From: Leucocoprinus leucothites
Lineage: Eukaryota; Basidiomycota; Agaricomycetes; Agaricales; Agaricaceae
Direction of reading: 5' to 3'
Assembly (NCBI GenBank): GCA_013368445.1
Contig: JAACJO010000003.1
Span: 2,790,001-2,854,000, forward strand
DNA length: 64,000 nucleotides
Position 1 is the first letter of the stretch, and every line of letters begins with the position of its first letter. Below the pieces are notes generated by a model. The model searched no databases. It was not told the DNA's origin and saw nothing but the letters and a program-made list of their open reading frames with translations. Made by a program: the position numbers and the translations under genes. Below are positions 21,888 to 35,311 of this stretch, in pieces.

Positions 21888-23575
21888 CTATGACGTGCTA
21901 GACATCCCAAGCACCTCCCGAGCCCATAAACGATCCACAGCAATACGCTCGGCAAGCTTGTCACCCAAGGCTTCTCGCAACCTTTGTCCTATGGCAGCAT
22001 CTTCTTCATTACTTGAGTCGAGCGAGTCCGACATTTCCGTAGCAGTGGGTTGTAATACGCGTAGTGCATCCTGATAAAATGATCAGCTGTCTGGAACTGG
22101 ACTAATAGATCTAAACGTACCATAACAGCGTTCTGGAGTGCCAACTCCTCGATACTCATTCCCGGACATTCGTTAGCAACTACTCGTGCGCCCCCAGCGT
22201 CAACTAGGCCTTTGCGGACCGCTTCCTTTCCAACGCCCATTAATCCGCGCACTGCGCCTTCTCGAGTACCGCGACTCTTGCCTGGACTTATCAAAGCCAG
22301 TAGGAGGGTTTTCATGATACGAGGTGATAAGGAAGGGTAAGTGGTGCTGTGCTGTGTTAACACTCGAGACAAGGTTTGTGACGCGCTGATACGAAGGTGG
22401 GTTGACTGAGAATAAGGAAGGGTCGAATGTAAAAGGGTCGAAAGAATGGGAGGAAGAAGTTGGTGAAGCTAAGTTTCGTGATGAGCATCAGTAATTATCT
22501 AGAGGTCAGAGTGGGGCTTACATATGGTTCAACAAACAGCGTAGTGTTCTCCAAAAGGGCACCAACTACATCCATAAGCACCTCTAGAACTTTGCCCTCG
22601 CCGTCGCTCTGTTCCCCTGTCTTCAGCACGCCAACAACACCCTCACCAACCCATCGGACAAGATAGGGTAGTAGAGCTTGCAAACCCGCATCATGCCGTA
22701 GGCTCGCAAGGGCAGCCGTTTTTTTGTTCGCGTAATCTTGGGTGCTTAAAGGAGGGAGTAGCGACGAGGTAAGGCGAGCATAATACAGCTGTAGCTCGCG
22801 TGAAAGGACCTGCTTGACCAAATTCGCGGATTGTGCACTGCTGGCATTGGGAAGAGCCCCAGATTTCTGCCCTCCACCGGGTAGTAAGCCTGCAGCACCT
22901 GTTGCGGATGGTGCTGAAACGAGGACTCCGTTGACTTTGGTTTCTCCTGATGCAGTGGCAGGTTCCTCTCTAGGAATAGCTGGAGGATTTTCAGGTATCA
23001 ATGGCTGGACACCTTCCACGGCAAGCCAGTGCGCAGTCCAACTGACACCTTTCGGCAGCATGATCTTTTCCTCCCTCAGGACGCGTTCGAAGTCGATCTC
23101 TTCGTCTTCTACAAAGTAAACAGGTACGGCAGTGGTTTGGCTTGTGCCTGGCGTAGAGATTTGTGGGAATGGAAGAGCTTTTCGGTAAGATGGCTGAGAA
23201 AATGGGAGATGCCCGTAGAGTGGTTCAATGTTGAGAGTTCGAAGCGCATGGTCAATGTCAGATGTCGTGAGTGTTGTTCGTCGACCGTGACGCATGAAAC
23301 GCGACGCTTCCTTTACATTCAATGTTAAGGAGCAGATATGTGTACTTCTGGATGAACTATCACCTCTATTACTTGGTGTATCCGGTATTCAACATCGCTT
23401 GCAAGCGCCGACGACACAGTGTCGGAGATGGTAATTCCTAGAGATTCTGCCACGTCCTACTGTATTGATTAGACAATTTTGAGAGAAAATACTTGTTCTA
23501 ATGTACCTTTATGACATCTGCCTTGTAAATTCCAGCCTGAACGTTCTGTGGAGGCCGAGCTTTAGGCTTGTTCAT
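21888..23575 (-). CDS. taf6: Transcription initiation factor TFIID subunit 6 (TAF6)
   Basis: Core subunit of TFIID, and of SAGA-type complexes in many fungi, needed for RNA polymerase II initiation. Five exons on the minus strand, 23507-23575, 23364-23456, 22522-23310, 22121-22468 and 21888-22070, sum to 1482 bases (493 residues), all in phase 0, with introns of 50-53 bases. The N-terminus is a histone fold: YKADVIKDVAESLGI, SDVEYRIHQVIEEASRFMRHGRR, then LTTSDIDHALRTLNIEPLYG. The linker contains VYFVEDEEIDFERVL and LPKGVSWTAHWLAVEGVQP, both TAF6 landmarks. The C-terminal half (about residues 230-420) is the helical HEAT-like TAF6C domain, with SRELQLYYARLT, a VEPYLHQLLPPILS stretch and RDGALRGL-like repeats. 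Length agrees with fungal TAF6. Single-copy housekeeping gene, no sign of damage. Confidence 0.96.
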
Positions 23576-24707
23576 CGCGGTTATTGCCAAACGTTCGCGA
23601 TGGATTGGTCTCTGTGTGGTCCAGCTTGTACATATTTGGCTCTACAGCTAATTTTGAATTCCGTCCAGATTTAAGTGGGCACACTTGCTCGTCCCTGAAG
23701 ATAACCGGCCAATTCGACCTCGGCAAGACCGGACGAGCTTGATATGCACCCTGTTTTGAATCGCTGAACAAAATAAATTGAATCTTGCCGCAGTTTTTTT
23801 TTTTTTTTTCCAGTGATTTTGTCACAAAGCCAAGCCTCCTCTCAGTTACTGACCAGCCAGAAGGCCTAGAACACAGTGACGCGGATATGACGTCTCGCTA
23901 TATGGTAAAAAAAATATTTGGTGATAGTCCAGGGAGGATACTTTCCCAACTTCGCCTTGAACTTCATCCACGTAACGCAATCTACACGTCAGAGCTCCTT
24001 CCTCTGGAGTACTTGCCCCGTCGTAACGCACCCGTCGGTATTGCTATTTACTATCTCTGGCTATACTTCATTGCTCGACTTCGGCGGTACCGTGACCCAA
24101 CATTATCCACCCCAGATCTTTGCATAGGTTCGCTGGGTGGAGCATTGATCTCAGCACCACACCTTCCACACCATTCCCGGAAATACGACATCTATGCTGC
24201 TAATTGCTGTCTCACATTCAAGCTTCGCTTGAAATCAGTGCAATCTATTTACAATCCATTTCGGGAGACCTTAGTCGCCGACAAGCAATCTAGCAAGGTC
24301 TGGGATCAGATCTAGATGTGTTTAATGTATTGGAGAGCCGCTTTTTGACTCCAATGCCATCATCAGTGCCCACGGACTGGATTCGGAATGCGCCTGGTGG
24401 TGACGAGCAGTAACATGTTTGACGACACACTGGCTGGTCCCCTGACTCTATGAATGATGTTCGAAATTTTTGGGAAGTCTCCAGCGCTCCTTTAATGAAG
24501 AATCGATAATATCCCGGATACACTCAAGAGCGATTTCGGATCAACCAACAATTGAATCAGGCGTGTATTTGTTATTATCTGGAAAAGCCAAACAGAGTGT
24601 CACAGCCACAGCAGCGAATGTTCTCGAGACAATGGCTGTTGTTCATCGCCAAGAGGTTTCTTAAGCACTTGACGCTATCCTGCCGGGGCCTTCTTGCTAC
24701 CATTCAC
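23576..24707. other. Upstream region of TAF6; doubtful open frame
   Basis: Contains a T-run of about fifteen bases at 23793-23808 and an open stretch of about 176 codons on the plus strand (23785-24315). The open stretch passes through the T-run as poly-phenylalanine and has no family resemblance. I treat it as promoter/intergenic sequence for TAF6. Confidence 0.4.
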
Positions 24708-25465
24708 ATGTCGAGCTCAGCCAACTCCAGTTCTTCTAGCCCTCAGCCAGAGTATCCAACACCCGCCCACAGTGCATCACTATCACCCTTTCCATCGACG
24801 CCTAGCTCTTCTACTACCTCGTTCCAAAATTCTACAATTTCCAAGCTGAAGTATAAACCAACAAACATTTTTTCCAACGACGGGTCTTTTCTGGAGAGAT
24901 TCCAGCGAAACAAGACAGTACGGTATTTTGATCTGACAACTCTATCTTTCAAATCTGATGAGACCTTACTCCAACGACCAGGAGGAACAGGAAAAGCAGA
25001 AAGTTAAAAACGAACTCAAGAGGTAGTGTTCAACATTGCCGCTTGTGATTTCATAACTTCTGGGGCACTGCTTACTTGGGATCTGCCTGCAGGAAGATAA
25101 ATTTTGAGGATCGTTTCGTGAGTTCAGCGCATGAGGCCCACTTTGCAAAATCTCACTTCTCTGAATACTAGAGAAACCGGGGAAAGCGCAAGCTACCGCC
25201 ATCTGAAGATGAGGACAACGAATCAACTGTGAATTCTCCCTCCGGGACGGCTAATACCGGCTCAGATGTCTCTAACTCTCAAGATGATCATCCGACAAAG
25301 AAGCCAAAAACTGGTGAACCTCTCAGTGAGTCTAACTTTTACTGAGTATCAAGCTAGATGCTGATGGGGTTGTCAGACGGATATCAGCAAGAGCTCAAGA
25401 AATACCAAGGTTCAAAGACCGGCTTATCCGATACTGGCAATGGCTACAGGCCTCTCGTTAAGTGA
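24708..25465 (+). CDS. Small basic, serine-rich protein, probably nuclear
   Basis: Five exons, 24708-24917, 24982-25022, 25093-25117, 25172-25325 and 25377-25465, give exactly 519 bases (172 residues) with consistent phases. That argues for a real gene despite the lack of a domain I can name. The N-terminal 40 residues are Ser/Pro-rich. Then comes KYKPTNIFSNDGSFLERFQR, a charged helical stretch EEQEKQKVKNELKR, and RKINFEDRFRNRGKRK with an obvious basic nuclear-localisation-like cluster. An acidic/serine part, a second basic patch TKKPKTGE and the C-terminus GYRPLVK close it. It looks like a conserved small nuclear protein of unknown function. The function call is inference from composition only. 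Confidence 0.72.
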
Positions 25466-28400
25466 CCCGTCCCCTCCTTCCTTGTCGATGTAATACTCGT
25501 GATGATTTTTCAGCCACAAATGTGAGTCTTCACTTGTCCCTACGCTAATTCGACTGCTCAGAGGTCACAGACATGCAATCGTCATGACTGTGATGACGCT
25601 GCTCGCGTCCTCGGCGCTCGTTGACCTCGATCTGCTTTAGCTCAGAACGTACGTAGTACAAAAGCCGTATCAGAAAAATACAAGAGTTTCTTCTCACCCT
25701 GATTGAGTTCCGTCATCTAAACACCGGAGAGAATTCGTTCAGACAGCGAGAAGAGCAGGGTGATTAATCGGGCCGCATGTCAACTCAATAGTGTCATTAA
25801 ATCTTCCTGAGCTGAGGCCTCATTCCGTTCTCGTTCTGCAAAACGCCTGATCTTCTGGATTTTTCGAAGCTCACGCAGATAATTTACATTCTTCCTTCCC
25901 GAGCTGCCACTCGCCGGGCGGTGCGGCTGGCTTGGAACACACCTTTTGTTACTCTCTTTGCGGTCCCATGGGACGCCACAAACTGATTGACGGTCGTGTA
26001 AAATAGTGTAAATCCCAGAGAAGCTGAGTCCAACAATGGACCATTAGCGCTGGTATGACTTTGTTCATGACGTCATATCAGGGGATTCTTACATTATTCC
26101 TCTTTCGATGATGTGCGGTGGAGAATCAACGAATGTCTCTGGAACCACGCTGTTGATTACTTCAAGACCTGAAAACCTCCGCGCGAGAAGTTGAAGTTGT
26201 ATCGTGTTTTCAAGTGGAATCCGTGCCATCCTACTGGGATGATGGACTCTTCGTCAACGTCCCGATGTATGCATCTAGTTTCTACATATTGATATCAAGT
26301 TCGTCCGCTACCTGCACTTGTGTCCTCAAGAGTCTTTTTTCCGCCCCGAAACAGGACTGCTGATTGTTTGCATCCTTCCATAATCCCTCGCAGGTGGTCA
26401 AACGATGTTCTCACCGCGGCAGGTATACACCCAACATATGTAGGAGGAACTGAGTCAGGTCCTCAGCCCGGCAATCTGGCCTCTCATGGTCCGAAGCATC
26501 CCTGCGTTTTAGATCCTGACTCAATTTGGCGGCAACACCAACTAGCATTGAAAATACGACGGTGTCGACTCCTTCAGTACGGTTACACTGTCGTGTACGC
26601 CAAACTAGCTATTCCGTTTAGTTTCCGAGGCAACAATACAAAGACGAGTCTATGTATGTGCATTCAGAAATCTGAAACATTCCCGCTGTAACTGTAGCAC
26701 GATTAGGTGTCGGAGGGTCGTGTCCGCTAGTCTGTTTAAATACCCAATCAATGTCCGCCGATATGGAGTCCCGGCGGTTTACATTCTGATATTGTTAGAT
26801 GACTTAATGTGGTGTCTCTGACTTCGGTCACTCGAATCATCAACTCCTTTAGTTGGAATTGGTCCCTGTATGCTGCGGTCAGAGCGAGACGAGATCACAC
26901 AGAACGAATTTATGCGGCTTCTCTTTCACGATATTCGCTTATCGTGACCAACGGTCAACCTCCCCACGCCGTACCTCGCAGTTCTCGGTGACTACTTGCA
27001 GCGTGACGATTGCTCTTACTGGCGTGAGTGTAGGCCCGCCTGTGGATAGTAGTAACCACCCAAATCTATGTACGGCTGAGTACTCGTTTTTCGGTTTCCA
27101 TTAAAGTTTTGTGTTCTTGAGAGGCTTCCGAAGACAAACGCAGATCTCGAAGTTGCGCATGATCACCGTTACTGAACAGGGTAAATAATCATTGAAGATC
27201 CATGCCAGGAATTGAGCCCGAGTTGATCCACACCTTATCTACGATAAATAAAGCTCCCAAGTCCTACGACAACCGGTGACGATATGGTCCAAGAACTCGT
27301 GGACTTCGTAATGATAGATTTTCCAACAGGGTCTGAGGAAGACAGTCCTCAAAGGACTGTAAGTGGAAGGACGGCTTAATTTGAGGGGACTCGTTACAAA
27401 ATAAGGAGTCGACGTCACAAGTGATGTGATATATTCATCAAAACATGAGCGCTATGTAAGCAATGGAGCGGGAATTAGTTTACAACAAAGCCCTCCAATT
27501 ATTTTGATGCGTCCACCAGGGGTGGAAAGATTTTGGGGTTATGACGTTTACACTTTGTTCGGCTTGTTGGCGAGGGTGAGAGAACGTGAGAGGGTCAAAA
27601 TCTGACTCTGGGTTGATTCCCTCGAGGTCGGATAGACATGGAGGCTAGGCGACTGCCTCTTCTTGTAAACTTGTAGTGGATGTTTTAACCACTTTATTGT
27701 TAAGCTTATGTGCGAGGAAGGGGAACGAGGTCCCTTGGCGTATATGACGTCAGGATGGTCTCGACCGTGTCCCGATGAGCTTTCGTTGCAAGTGCTGTGT
27801 TGTCGGCTCCCTCGGTTGCCTTTTCTTTCACCCAATGGTTTGTTCCACACTTTCACTCTCCTACTCTTGATATAGTTCTGGTCGGGTTTTCTGCACCTTA
27901 TCGAGATTGCCTTCGCGGGATACATGCATGTCCTAATCTTATTCCTTCTTCGATGGTCGCCAGTTTCTTTTTCCCACCGCTACAACGACAGAAAAACAGG
28001 CTTATTTGTGATTGTCTCTAGAGCGTTCTGGGAGGGAAACTGCTGAGAATGTTTTCCCTATCAAACCTGGTGTGCCCATTTAGCACCAGCTTCTTGCCAT
28101 CCAGGTTCTGGTTACCAATGGTTACTAAGGTAGGCAGCTTCAGCTCTAGGCGTTCAGCTCATCTCCCCACTGACTGAGGTACACCAACACTATGGATGAG
28201 CTTCGCAATGCATAACTTTGACTTGGCCTTGCCGTAATCTGAACCCCTCCTCGTTTCTGAATACAGATTGGAATTCCCAGCTGGTGCCCGTCTTTGGCGA
28301 AAACGGCACTCTCCGACAATACCGCATTCGACAATATTCGGCTGCGGTCTGGGGTAGCATTCGGGCTTGGTGAATCTCGATCACACCTGCGGATCTAGGC

Positions 28401-29464
28401 TATATGAGCGACACTTTTCGGTAATCAATTCCCGTTATTTCGTGGAGTCAGTGGAGACATACTAATGCGGTACCACTGCTCTTGTCCTGAACCTGCGCGC
28501 GATCACTGAATAGGTCGTACTGGCATTGCACCGTGGTTATGGTTAAGTCCTTATTCCTTCAAACCGAACCTGATGGAAATTGTAGAGCCTCAGGCGCCAC
28601 CATCGCTCTCGATTCCGGCATTAATGCAAGATAATCACCCCATTTCTGTTTTCCCATCTTGCTTGACGTAGATGAGCTATTGATAAATACAGTTTGCCGC
28701 TCCTGCAGGTTGGCTCCAAATGGACTGTGATGGCGGATATCACAAACGAAAATCATACTATTTGGGAATCAGCAAGCCCTGACGTCATACCCCTTCTGCA
28801 ATTCTGGTACTTAATCCACAACTTCTCTCGACCAACCTCCCTCACTTCGTAGTGAGCGAAGCTCTTCGGTATAAACACTCTTACAAACATTAGGTCGCAC
28901 TACGGTGTTTTAAGCCAGTTTGACTGACCTAATCAAAGAAGTGAGTGTCCTCCACCCTCGTGGAGTTGAAAGCACTGCATTGACGACGTTGCAGAATAAT
29001 GGTTGAGCCATCTCGAGATTATTTTACGTCAAGGACATCGACTCCAACGCCGACAAGGTTTGGTTTTGCCTCCGGTGATGCTCGACCATCCCGTCGCGAA
29101 CTAGGTAGGTCTCACGTGCCAGGGTTTTCCACGTGCATTCCGACTTCAAAACAAGTCCTCGTCCTGCATATAATTTCAGGCTGATCGTCCTTTTATTTCT
29201 CCTACCACTTGTGTTTTCCTTTTCACACTCTCAGGACTCACTTTACCGCTATGAATCTTCTTTGTTTCACCTTTTTTTAAACTACTTTCGACTTCACCTG
29301 CATATTAAAGCTCTGGTTGGTAAATTCTAGCACCTTCTACATGCATTGAGAACTTCTCTCACACTTTAGAACGGTTTTTAACAGCATACCTCCCCGACTC
29401 TGCACCCAATCAGAGTTTCGAGCATTCCTGTCTCGTGCTTCGACCGAATTTTTTATCAATCGCC
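25466..29464. other. Four-kilobase gap with no supported gene
   Basis: Contains several open stretches of 60-125 codons on both strands, the largest at 27548-27925 (minus) and 26320-26691 (plus). None shows a known motif or a splice-consistent chain. I see no long terminal repeats, no inverted-repeat ends and no transposase or reverse-transcriptase motif. The last several hundred bases are pyrimidine-rich and probably belong to the promoter and leader of the YTH gene. Confidence 0.4.
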
Positions 29465-32066
29465 ATGGCTGATGCCCAAAGGGATGAGCTAATCCTTCCT
29501 TCCTCTCCCACAGATAATACTTCAACGGCAGAGACCCCTCACCAAGCGCACCCCCTTCCACACTCTGGCGGAACGACGTACTCCACATACCCTGCAACTT
29601 CTCCCACTGCTCTCTCTTCCCCTGGTTTACCGGACAATGTTCATGGAGCCATTCACCAGCATTCTGCACCGCATGTCTATTATGGTGGTGGATACAGCTC
29701 GCCTGCGTATACGATGTCAACACCGCCCACCTCCAATCTCCCTCATAATCCATCTTTTACTGGTTATACCTCGTTTCGAGATCCCAGAGCGACGGATGGA
29801 GGTGTGACTCCGCAAAATCCTCACGTTGGCTTCCAACCCATGTTACAGCCTCATGTCCCAGTTTACTATCAGCCACCCCATTCGGCTCCCATTCGCGGCC
29901 ATTTATTTCCTATGCCCTATCCGCCGACCTCCCCTTCACATTTCTCATACCCTCCACGTTCCTTCCCTGGTTCTCCGCCGATTTACCAATCCTATCCTTC
30001 CCACCACCCATATGCACCATCTGAGGTTGACGCACAAGGGGTGTGGTATTATTTACCTCACAACACTCAATCGCACGCAGATGGTGTTGCGGGATACCAG
30101 TCCCATTATTCTCGCTATCCACCAGCCACGCCTCTTGACCGCGAGAATACTGCTTCATTGCCTCAGGATCACAACGCCATTCAACCCCTAGACTCCCCAG
30201 ATCCGGTGCAGCCCCACCGCCCGCGCTCCACCCTACTTCCAGCCTCTAGCGTGACCCAATCTCCCCTCTCTGCCACGGAGCAGAACGACGGCAACGCGAG
30301 TGCCCCGGTGAATAACCGGAGACAAGAACGACCATTGGTTCGCAAGTCGTACCATCCCAATCCCCCGTCGCATAGATCGGAATGGGTGATGTGGGTCGGA
30401 AACATTCCCTCCGATGCTACACACGATGAGCTTTGGAAATTTTTCAGCCAGCCGCTGAAGTCGAACTCCCCGCCGAATTCTTCCGCTTCCCCTCGACAAT
30501 CTTCATCATCAACTGATCAGCGGCGAGGTAGTGGTGTGCTTTCTATTTTCCTGATATCGAAATCGAGTTGTGTTTTCGTCAACTACGAGACGGAAGAGCA
30601 TCTAACCAACGCCATCGAAAGGTTCAATGGGCGGCCGCTGAGACCCTTTGACCCTAAATGTTTACGTTTGGTGTGTCGAGTCAGGAAGCGAGACGACGAC
30701 CTCAAAGCTGGGGTCGGTGGACAGCGGGGCCAAGGGCTTCATGCCAAGTGGATTAAGGAACAAAAACTGAAGGAGAAAAAGACCCAATCAGATGTGTCGG
30801 CATCATTGCATTCCCAGGCTACGGGCTCGAACAGTCGAGACGGCGTTGATCAGCTGACTGGCCTCACGTCCGATATCACTCTGTCTAGCGACGACGAGGG
30901 CAAGCGGGACTTACGTGGCGGATATCGGAGTAGCTCGGGATCCTTTGCGTCAACCGACTCGGGCCTCTTGTCGAACTTTTTCCCGAAACGGTATTTTATC
31001 CTAAAATCTCTAACTCAGGTATGGTCCGAACTCTTTTATATCACATCACTAGAATCTTACGAGCTGCGATAGTACGATTTAGATCTTAGCGTTCAGCATG
31101 GTCTTTGGGCAACACAGAAGCACAACGAAGGCATTCTCGACCAAGCATACCGTACGAGCAAAGACGTCTACCTCATCTTTGGCGTCAACAAAAGCGGGGA
31201 ATTTTACGGCTACGCTAGGTATGGCCTAGGTCTTTGGATTCTCCGTCAAGTCTCAAGGTGAACTCTTCTATAGGATGGCTAGCCCCGTGCAACATGGTGC
31301 CAAAAGTGTCCTATGGGCTTCTAGAGCAAAAGACGCCCTGACAGCTGGTCACCACCCAACTCATGACCCAGCATCGCAGTCAACACCTTCGTTTCGGGGA
31401 GATGTGGTTACCGAGTCACCCGCCCCTATAGCAGAGCCAGAAGTCGATGGCAATACGACTGACGCCCGAACACCGGGTCCTAGGCGAGATTTAAATTCTG
31501 CGCCGTCAGTGCTAGGGAAACCTCATCGTCAAATATCAATGAGGGAGTCTCCCACCAAGTCAATGACGCTACCGAGTCAGGACGCGACGTTCAAGCTGGA
31601 TCCACATGCACCTATACGTGCCATCCGCCCTGGGGCGAAGCATGGGGAGACTTTGACGACAGACCATTCCCTTTTGCGGGTCGAAGAGGAACCTAGTCAA
31701 GACGACGATACCACTGGCGACGCGGAGCCACACCCAGGAATAATTGATACGTGGGGTGATTGTTTCAAGGTCGAATGGCTCTGTACGGAGCGACTTCCCT
31801 TCTACTGGAGTAGAAACCTCCGCAATCCTTGGAATCACGATCGGGAAGTTAAGATATCAAGGGACGGGACGGAATTAGAGCCGGGAGTCGGCGATATGCT
31901 TCTCAATGCTTGGGAAGTCATGCGGGCAGAAGGAGGAGAAATCCCGCTTGCTTCCCCCGCCAGTGGATCGAATGGGGCGGCAGCGAGGAAAGGCGGGCAG
32001 GTTCGTCGGCAACAGGGAGGCGGAAAGCTTCCGGCTGATTATCCGTCAAGGCCTTCGGGGCGATGA
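29465..32066 (+). CDS. YTH-domain RNA-binding protein with RRM (m6A reader)
   Basis: Predicted reader of N6-methyladenosine in RNA, acting on mRNA fate. Exons 29465-31018, 31073-31218 and 31274-32066 sum to 2493 bases (830 residues). Residues 1 to about 290 are a low-complexity Pro/Ser/Tyr-rich region. An RRM follows at about 303-410: WVMWVGNIPSDATHDELWKFF as the RNP2 side and SCVFVNYETEEHLTNAIERFNG as the RNP1 side, with a serine-rich insert between. The YTH domain starts near 509 (RYFILKS). It contains LSVQHGLWATQKHNE with the first cage tryptophan, then DVYLIFGVNKSGEFYGYARMASPV, and resumes near 731 with FKVEWLCTERLPF, NPWNHDREVKISRDGTELEP. About 150 residues are inserted between the two YTH halves. 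I chose the first ATG after the upstream pyrimidine-rich leader. Confidence 0.93.
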
Positions 32067-35000
32067 AGAGTCACGGCGTCAGCACATCAATGTGACTGGA
32101 AACTGTCATAATTTGCCGGAGTTAATTTTACTTGTACGTCCCATGTCTCATTTTTCGTATCGCCTTGCTGACCTAAGAAGTAGTTTAGTTTTCTTTACGA
32201 CAGGCACGACACATACACGATTATCTACTGTCTTTGCATATCCTTAATGGACAAGCCATTACACCGATCTTTACACGATTATTAGATTCATGGTCATCAC
32301 CATACTAGTCTGGTGTTCACTTACACGCGCATTCATTTCTTATACATGACATTTGTAGCCGTATCTATCTGGATCTTTCGCTCTGCATTATTAATAGTAT
32401 ATCACGTCTCGTTAATGCTCTGTGACTTGTACACACATCGGATGTTATACGCGCATATCATACACGCATATATGCATTCTTTCGTCTAGATTAAAATTTT
32501 GCTGTGCACTTTACCCACCCGGATCAGCTTCAACTCCTCAGAGTGACTCACATTTATATGTTATTTGAGCGAGTGAAGGGTCGCCTTGTGGCGTTGGCTA
32601 ACTCCGGCAACTTTGCCGTCTTTCCACTCCACTGTCAACTGGCTAATATATGACGGGCAGGTCAGCTCCAGCCAATGAGAGAATGTGCACCGAAGGTGAT
32701 ACAATGTACAGCTTTTCTCTCCTTATACATATAGCATTCGTAGGCCTGGATACGTTGGACTACTCTACGGACCGTTCCTAAGCTCCTTTCTGCTGACGTT
32801 GACACTACCATGCAGACTTCGGCTATATACCCTTTAGATTTTCCCGATTTGACCAACATCATGGTGTGAGTACCTACATTAATTGCCATGAAACTTCCGT
32901 AATCAGTCGCCTCTCATAACCTCCTCACTCGAGCATCCCTGAAACCCTATCCATAGAGCTGCTAAATTTCAGCTCTATCAGGAAGGAGGCGTGTTGGTCA
33001 ATTGCGAACGAATAAAAATTGGAATGTTTTGTTATGCATGACGGCTTTGATATCGCTTCTTTTCAATGAGCTAATAATGATTCATCGCATCGTGGCCTGA
33101 GATATGGTGCTGGGATATTTTTAGTTTCTGCAACCCTGATGGAAGGCACCTCGGCCTGACACTCAGTTGCGCCTGCACACCTCTCCATCCCAACCTAGTA
33201 GGCTCAGCAATTCAAGGTGACCTCGTCACCGCTTATTAATATAAAACGGATTCAATAGAATTCATTTGGATGTTGAAATCTGTTGTGACCTGTGTTCGTA
33301 CCAGTTGTACTATGTCCATGCTTGCAAGTGGATTGCGATTCGACCTTTCCGAGTTGGATGCCGAAATCAGTAATAGGGTTCTTGCCGTGTTCAAGATGAA
33401 GACTTGGCAGTTTATCGAAGTTGTTGGCCCTGCCGGGTGGGATGATAAAGTTATGTGCAGCAATGGACAATTCGGCAAGGACGAGGCAGGCTTAGAAGAC
33501 AATATCAAAAATGTGGCCTTCCCGCGAACATTGATATTGAAGGAGCAGGTTCGGCATGTAGGGGATTCCCCATTATCCTCGGATCACGACTAGTCGATTG
33601 AGCGGAGTATCTGGACCATGCCTTCTGGATTTGGGTCATTGATCACCTGTGATAGAAAGCGGGGGTAGCTAGGATCTGAGGCTCATATACTCCGTCTTGA
33701 ATGGATAAAACATCTTGAGATTCACTTAGTGCATAGTCTAGTTCCACGAATAGTAAGCAAGCGAGGAATGTTAGACCAGTGTGGCGTACAGCATCCCCGA
33801 TTTTGTTGCGTCCAACCCCAAAGTCATCTGTCAGTTCCCCGTGTAACAACGCACCCTCTCTCAGGGCATAAGTCGATCCGAGGCGTAATCACCAATTATT
33901 TACCTCCCACGACGTAAAGCAGGAGACACGAGAGAGAAGCGATAATGAAGAATCTATCTTGACGGTATCACTGTGTGAGCCGCACTGTCCACGCGCTATA
34001 GAAATAAAGCGTGGTATCCATGTGTTGCATTGGAGAATTATATTGACTGAGAGTTCGCGAATTTTCATATTGCCAAAGCCTAGGGACTGTATGGCAGAAG
34101 CAGAATACAACATCGTCGCATGTGATATTAAATACTACGCTCAGGAGTTCAAGGGGATTGAGGGGGCAGCTTCGGCATCCAGTTACTTGCAGGCCTTCTT
34201 CGCGCATAAACATGAAACATCTCATGAACCAAGCCTGCCGCGAAGGGGGTAGAAGATTAACCGTAAAATATTATTGCCACGCGCTTGAACGGTATAGAAA
34301 ATTGCGAGCTCCAGGCTGTATGGTACCAGAATGGTCAAAAAGAGACAAAGTCCTCGTACTTGTCGGAGGGTTGGAATCAATTCATTCAAAACGATTTGGA
34401 GAGGGGCTCTTCAATTGTGTGCTCAGACTTGGGTGCTATCCTTCACATGGTGTATGAAATTGTGACACGTGCAGCATTGTAACTGTTGGGGTTTTGACAA
34501 TCAGTTGGGGCCTGATGCGAAGTTTATTCAAAGAGCAAGCTGTCATTCGCCCTCCAGTGTTTTCCTGTGTGGACTATGATTGTCAACTCATGCTTTTCTT
34601 CTATCATGGAAGATAAAATCGGTGAAATAGACGTGCAGTGAGTGCAGATAATAGACCTGTCATACGTTCAGGTGACTTTAAACCAGGCCAATTGAGAATG
34701 AGGCGATGCGGCTGCAAGGCGCTTGTACACGGTATAGGTTTAATCGGCGGCCCATTTGTTGGTCGGGCCGGGTGCCGCCGAGATTCTTGCCGACGGTCCA
34801 GCGGCCCGCTTATGGCAACTCTCCTTCTCACTATGGTTAACGTATGTATGTTTAACGTTGATGGAAGCTTGAAAGCCTGACACTTCGCCTGGGTTTTATC
34901 AAGCACTGCTTACCCTCCTTCAACCATTGGCCTCAGTTTGGTGCGCCTAATAATGACCAGGATCAAAGACCTTCTTCAAGCTTGCTCAGTTACTTAGCAG

Positions 35001-35311
35001 CCGCACGGGCCTGGGAAGACCAACTGGAAAGTCACCACGCGACCTTGTGCCATGATCTTCAGGAAGAAGAAAGAAGCTTGACAGGACCGCGGGTACAGAT
35101 CATTCAAGCTCTGTGAGTGTATTCGTTGTCGGCTGGGTTTCACACTCACGTAGTACTTTACTAGAACCGGAATAAGGCTAGAAGACCCACCCCTGAAGCT
35201 ATTCCTTCTGTGAATCCAAATGATGTTTGGCCGAGAAGCTTGTGCGCGGCCAAGATATATACTATTGAGTTTGAGGTGTGTCTAAACTGCCCCCGAGTTG
35301 GTCGCCTCATC
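32067..35311. other. Three-kilobase gap with no supported gene
   Basis: Short open stretches occur on both strands near 33236-33593 and 34604-34906, but I recognise no domain and can build no exon chain. The region divides housekeeping genes on the left from the esterase island on the right. A TATATACTATT sequence at about 35261-35271 lies near 45 bases upstream of the first esterase start and may be its TATA element. Confidence 0.35.

Noticed and set aside
23785..24315. Open frame of about 176 codons upstream of TAF6
   Set aside because: It runs through a T-run as poly-Phe, has no family motif and lies in the promoter side of TAF6. Probably chance.
26320..26691. Open frame of about 123 codons in the 25.5-29.4 kb gap
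   Set aside because: No recognisable motif or neighbouring exons. I also searched this gap for transposon ends or transposase motifs and saw none.
29337..29753. Antisense frame of about 138 codons over the YTH gene start
   Set aside because: Shadow of the low-complexity N-terminal coding region; no independent support.
33236..33593. Overlapping open frames on both strands at 33.2-33.6 kb
   Set aside because: Some hydrophobic periodicity on the minus strand, but no start, no splice chain and no family match.
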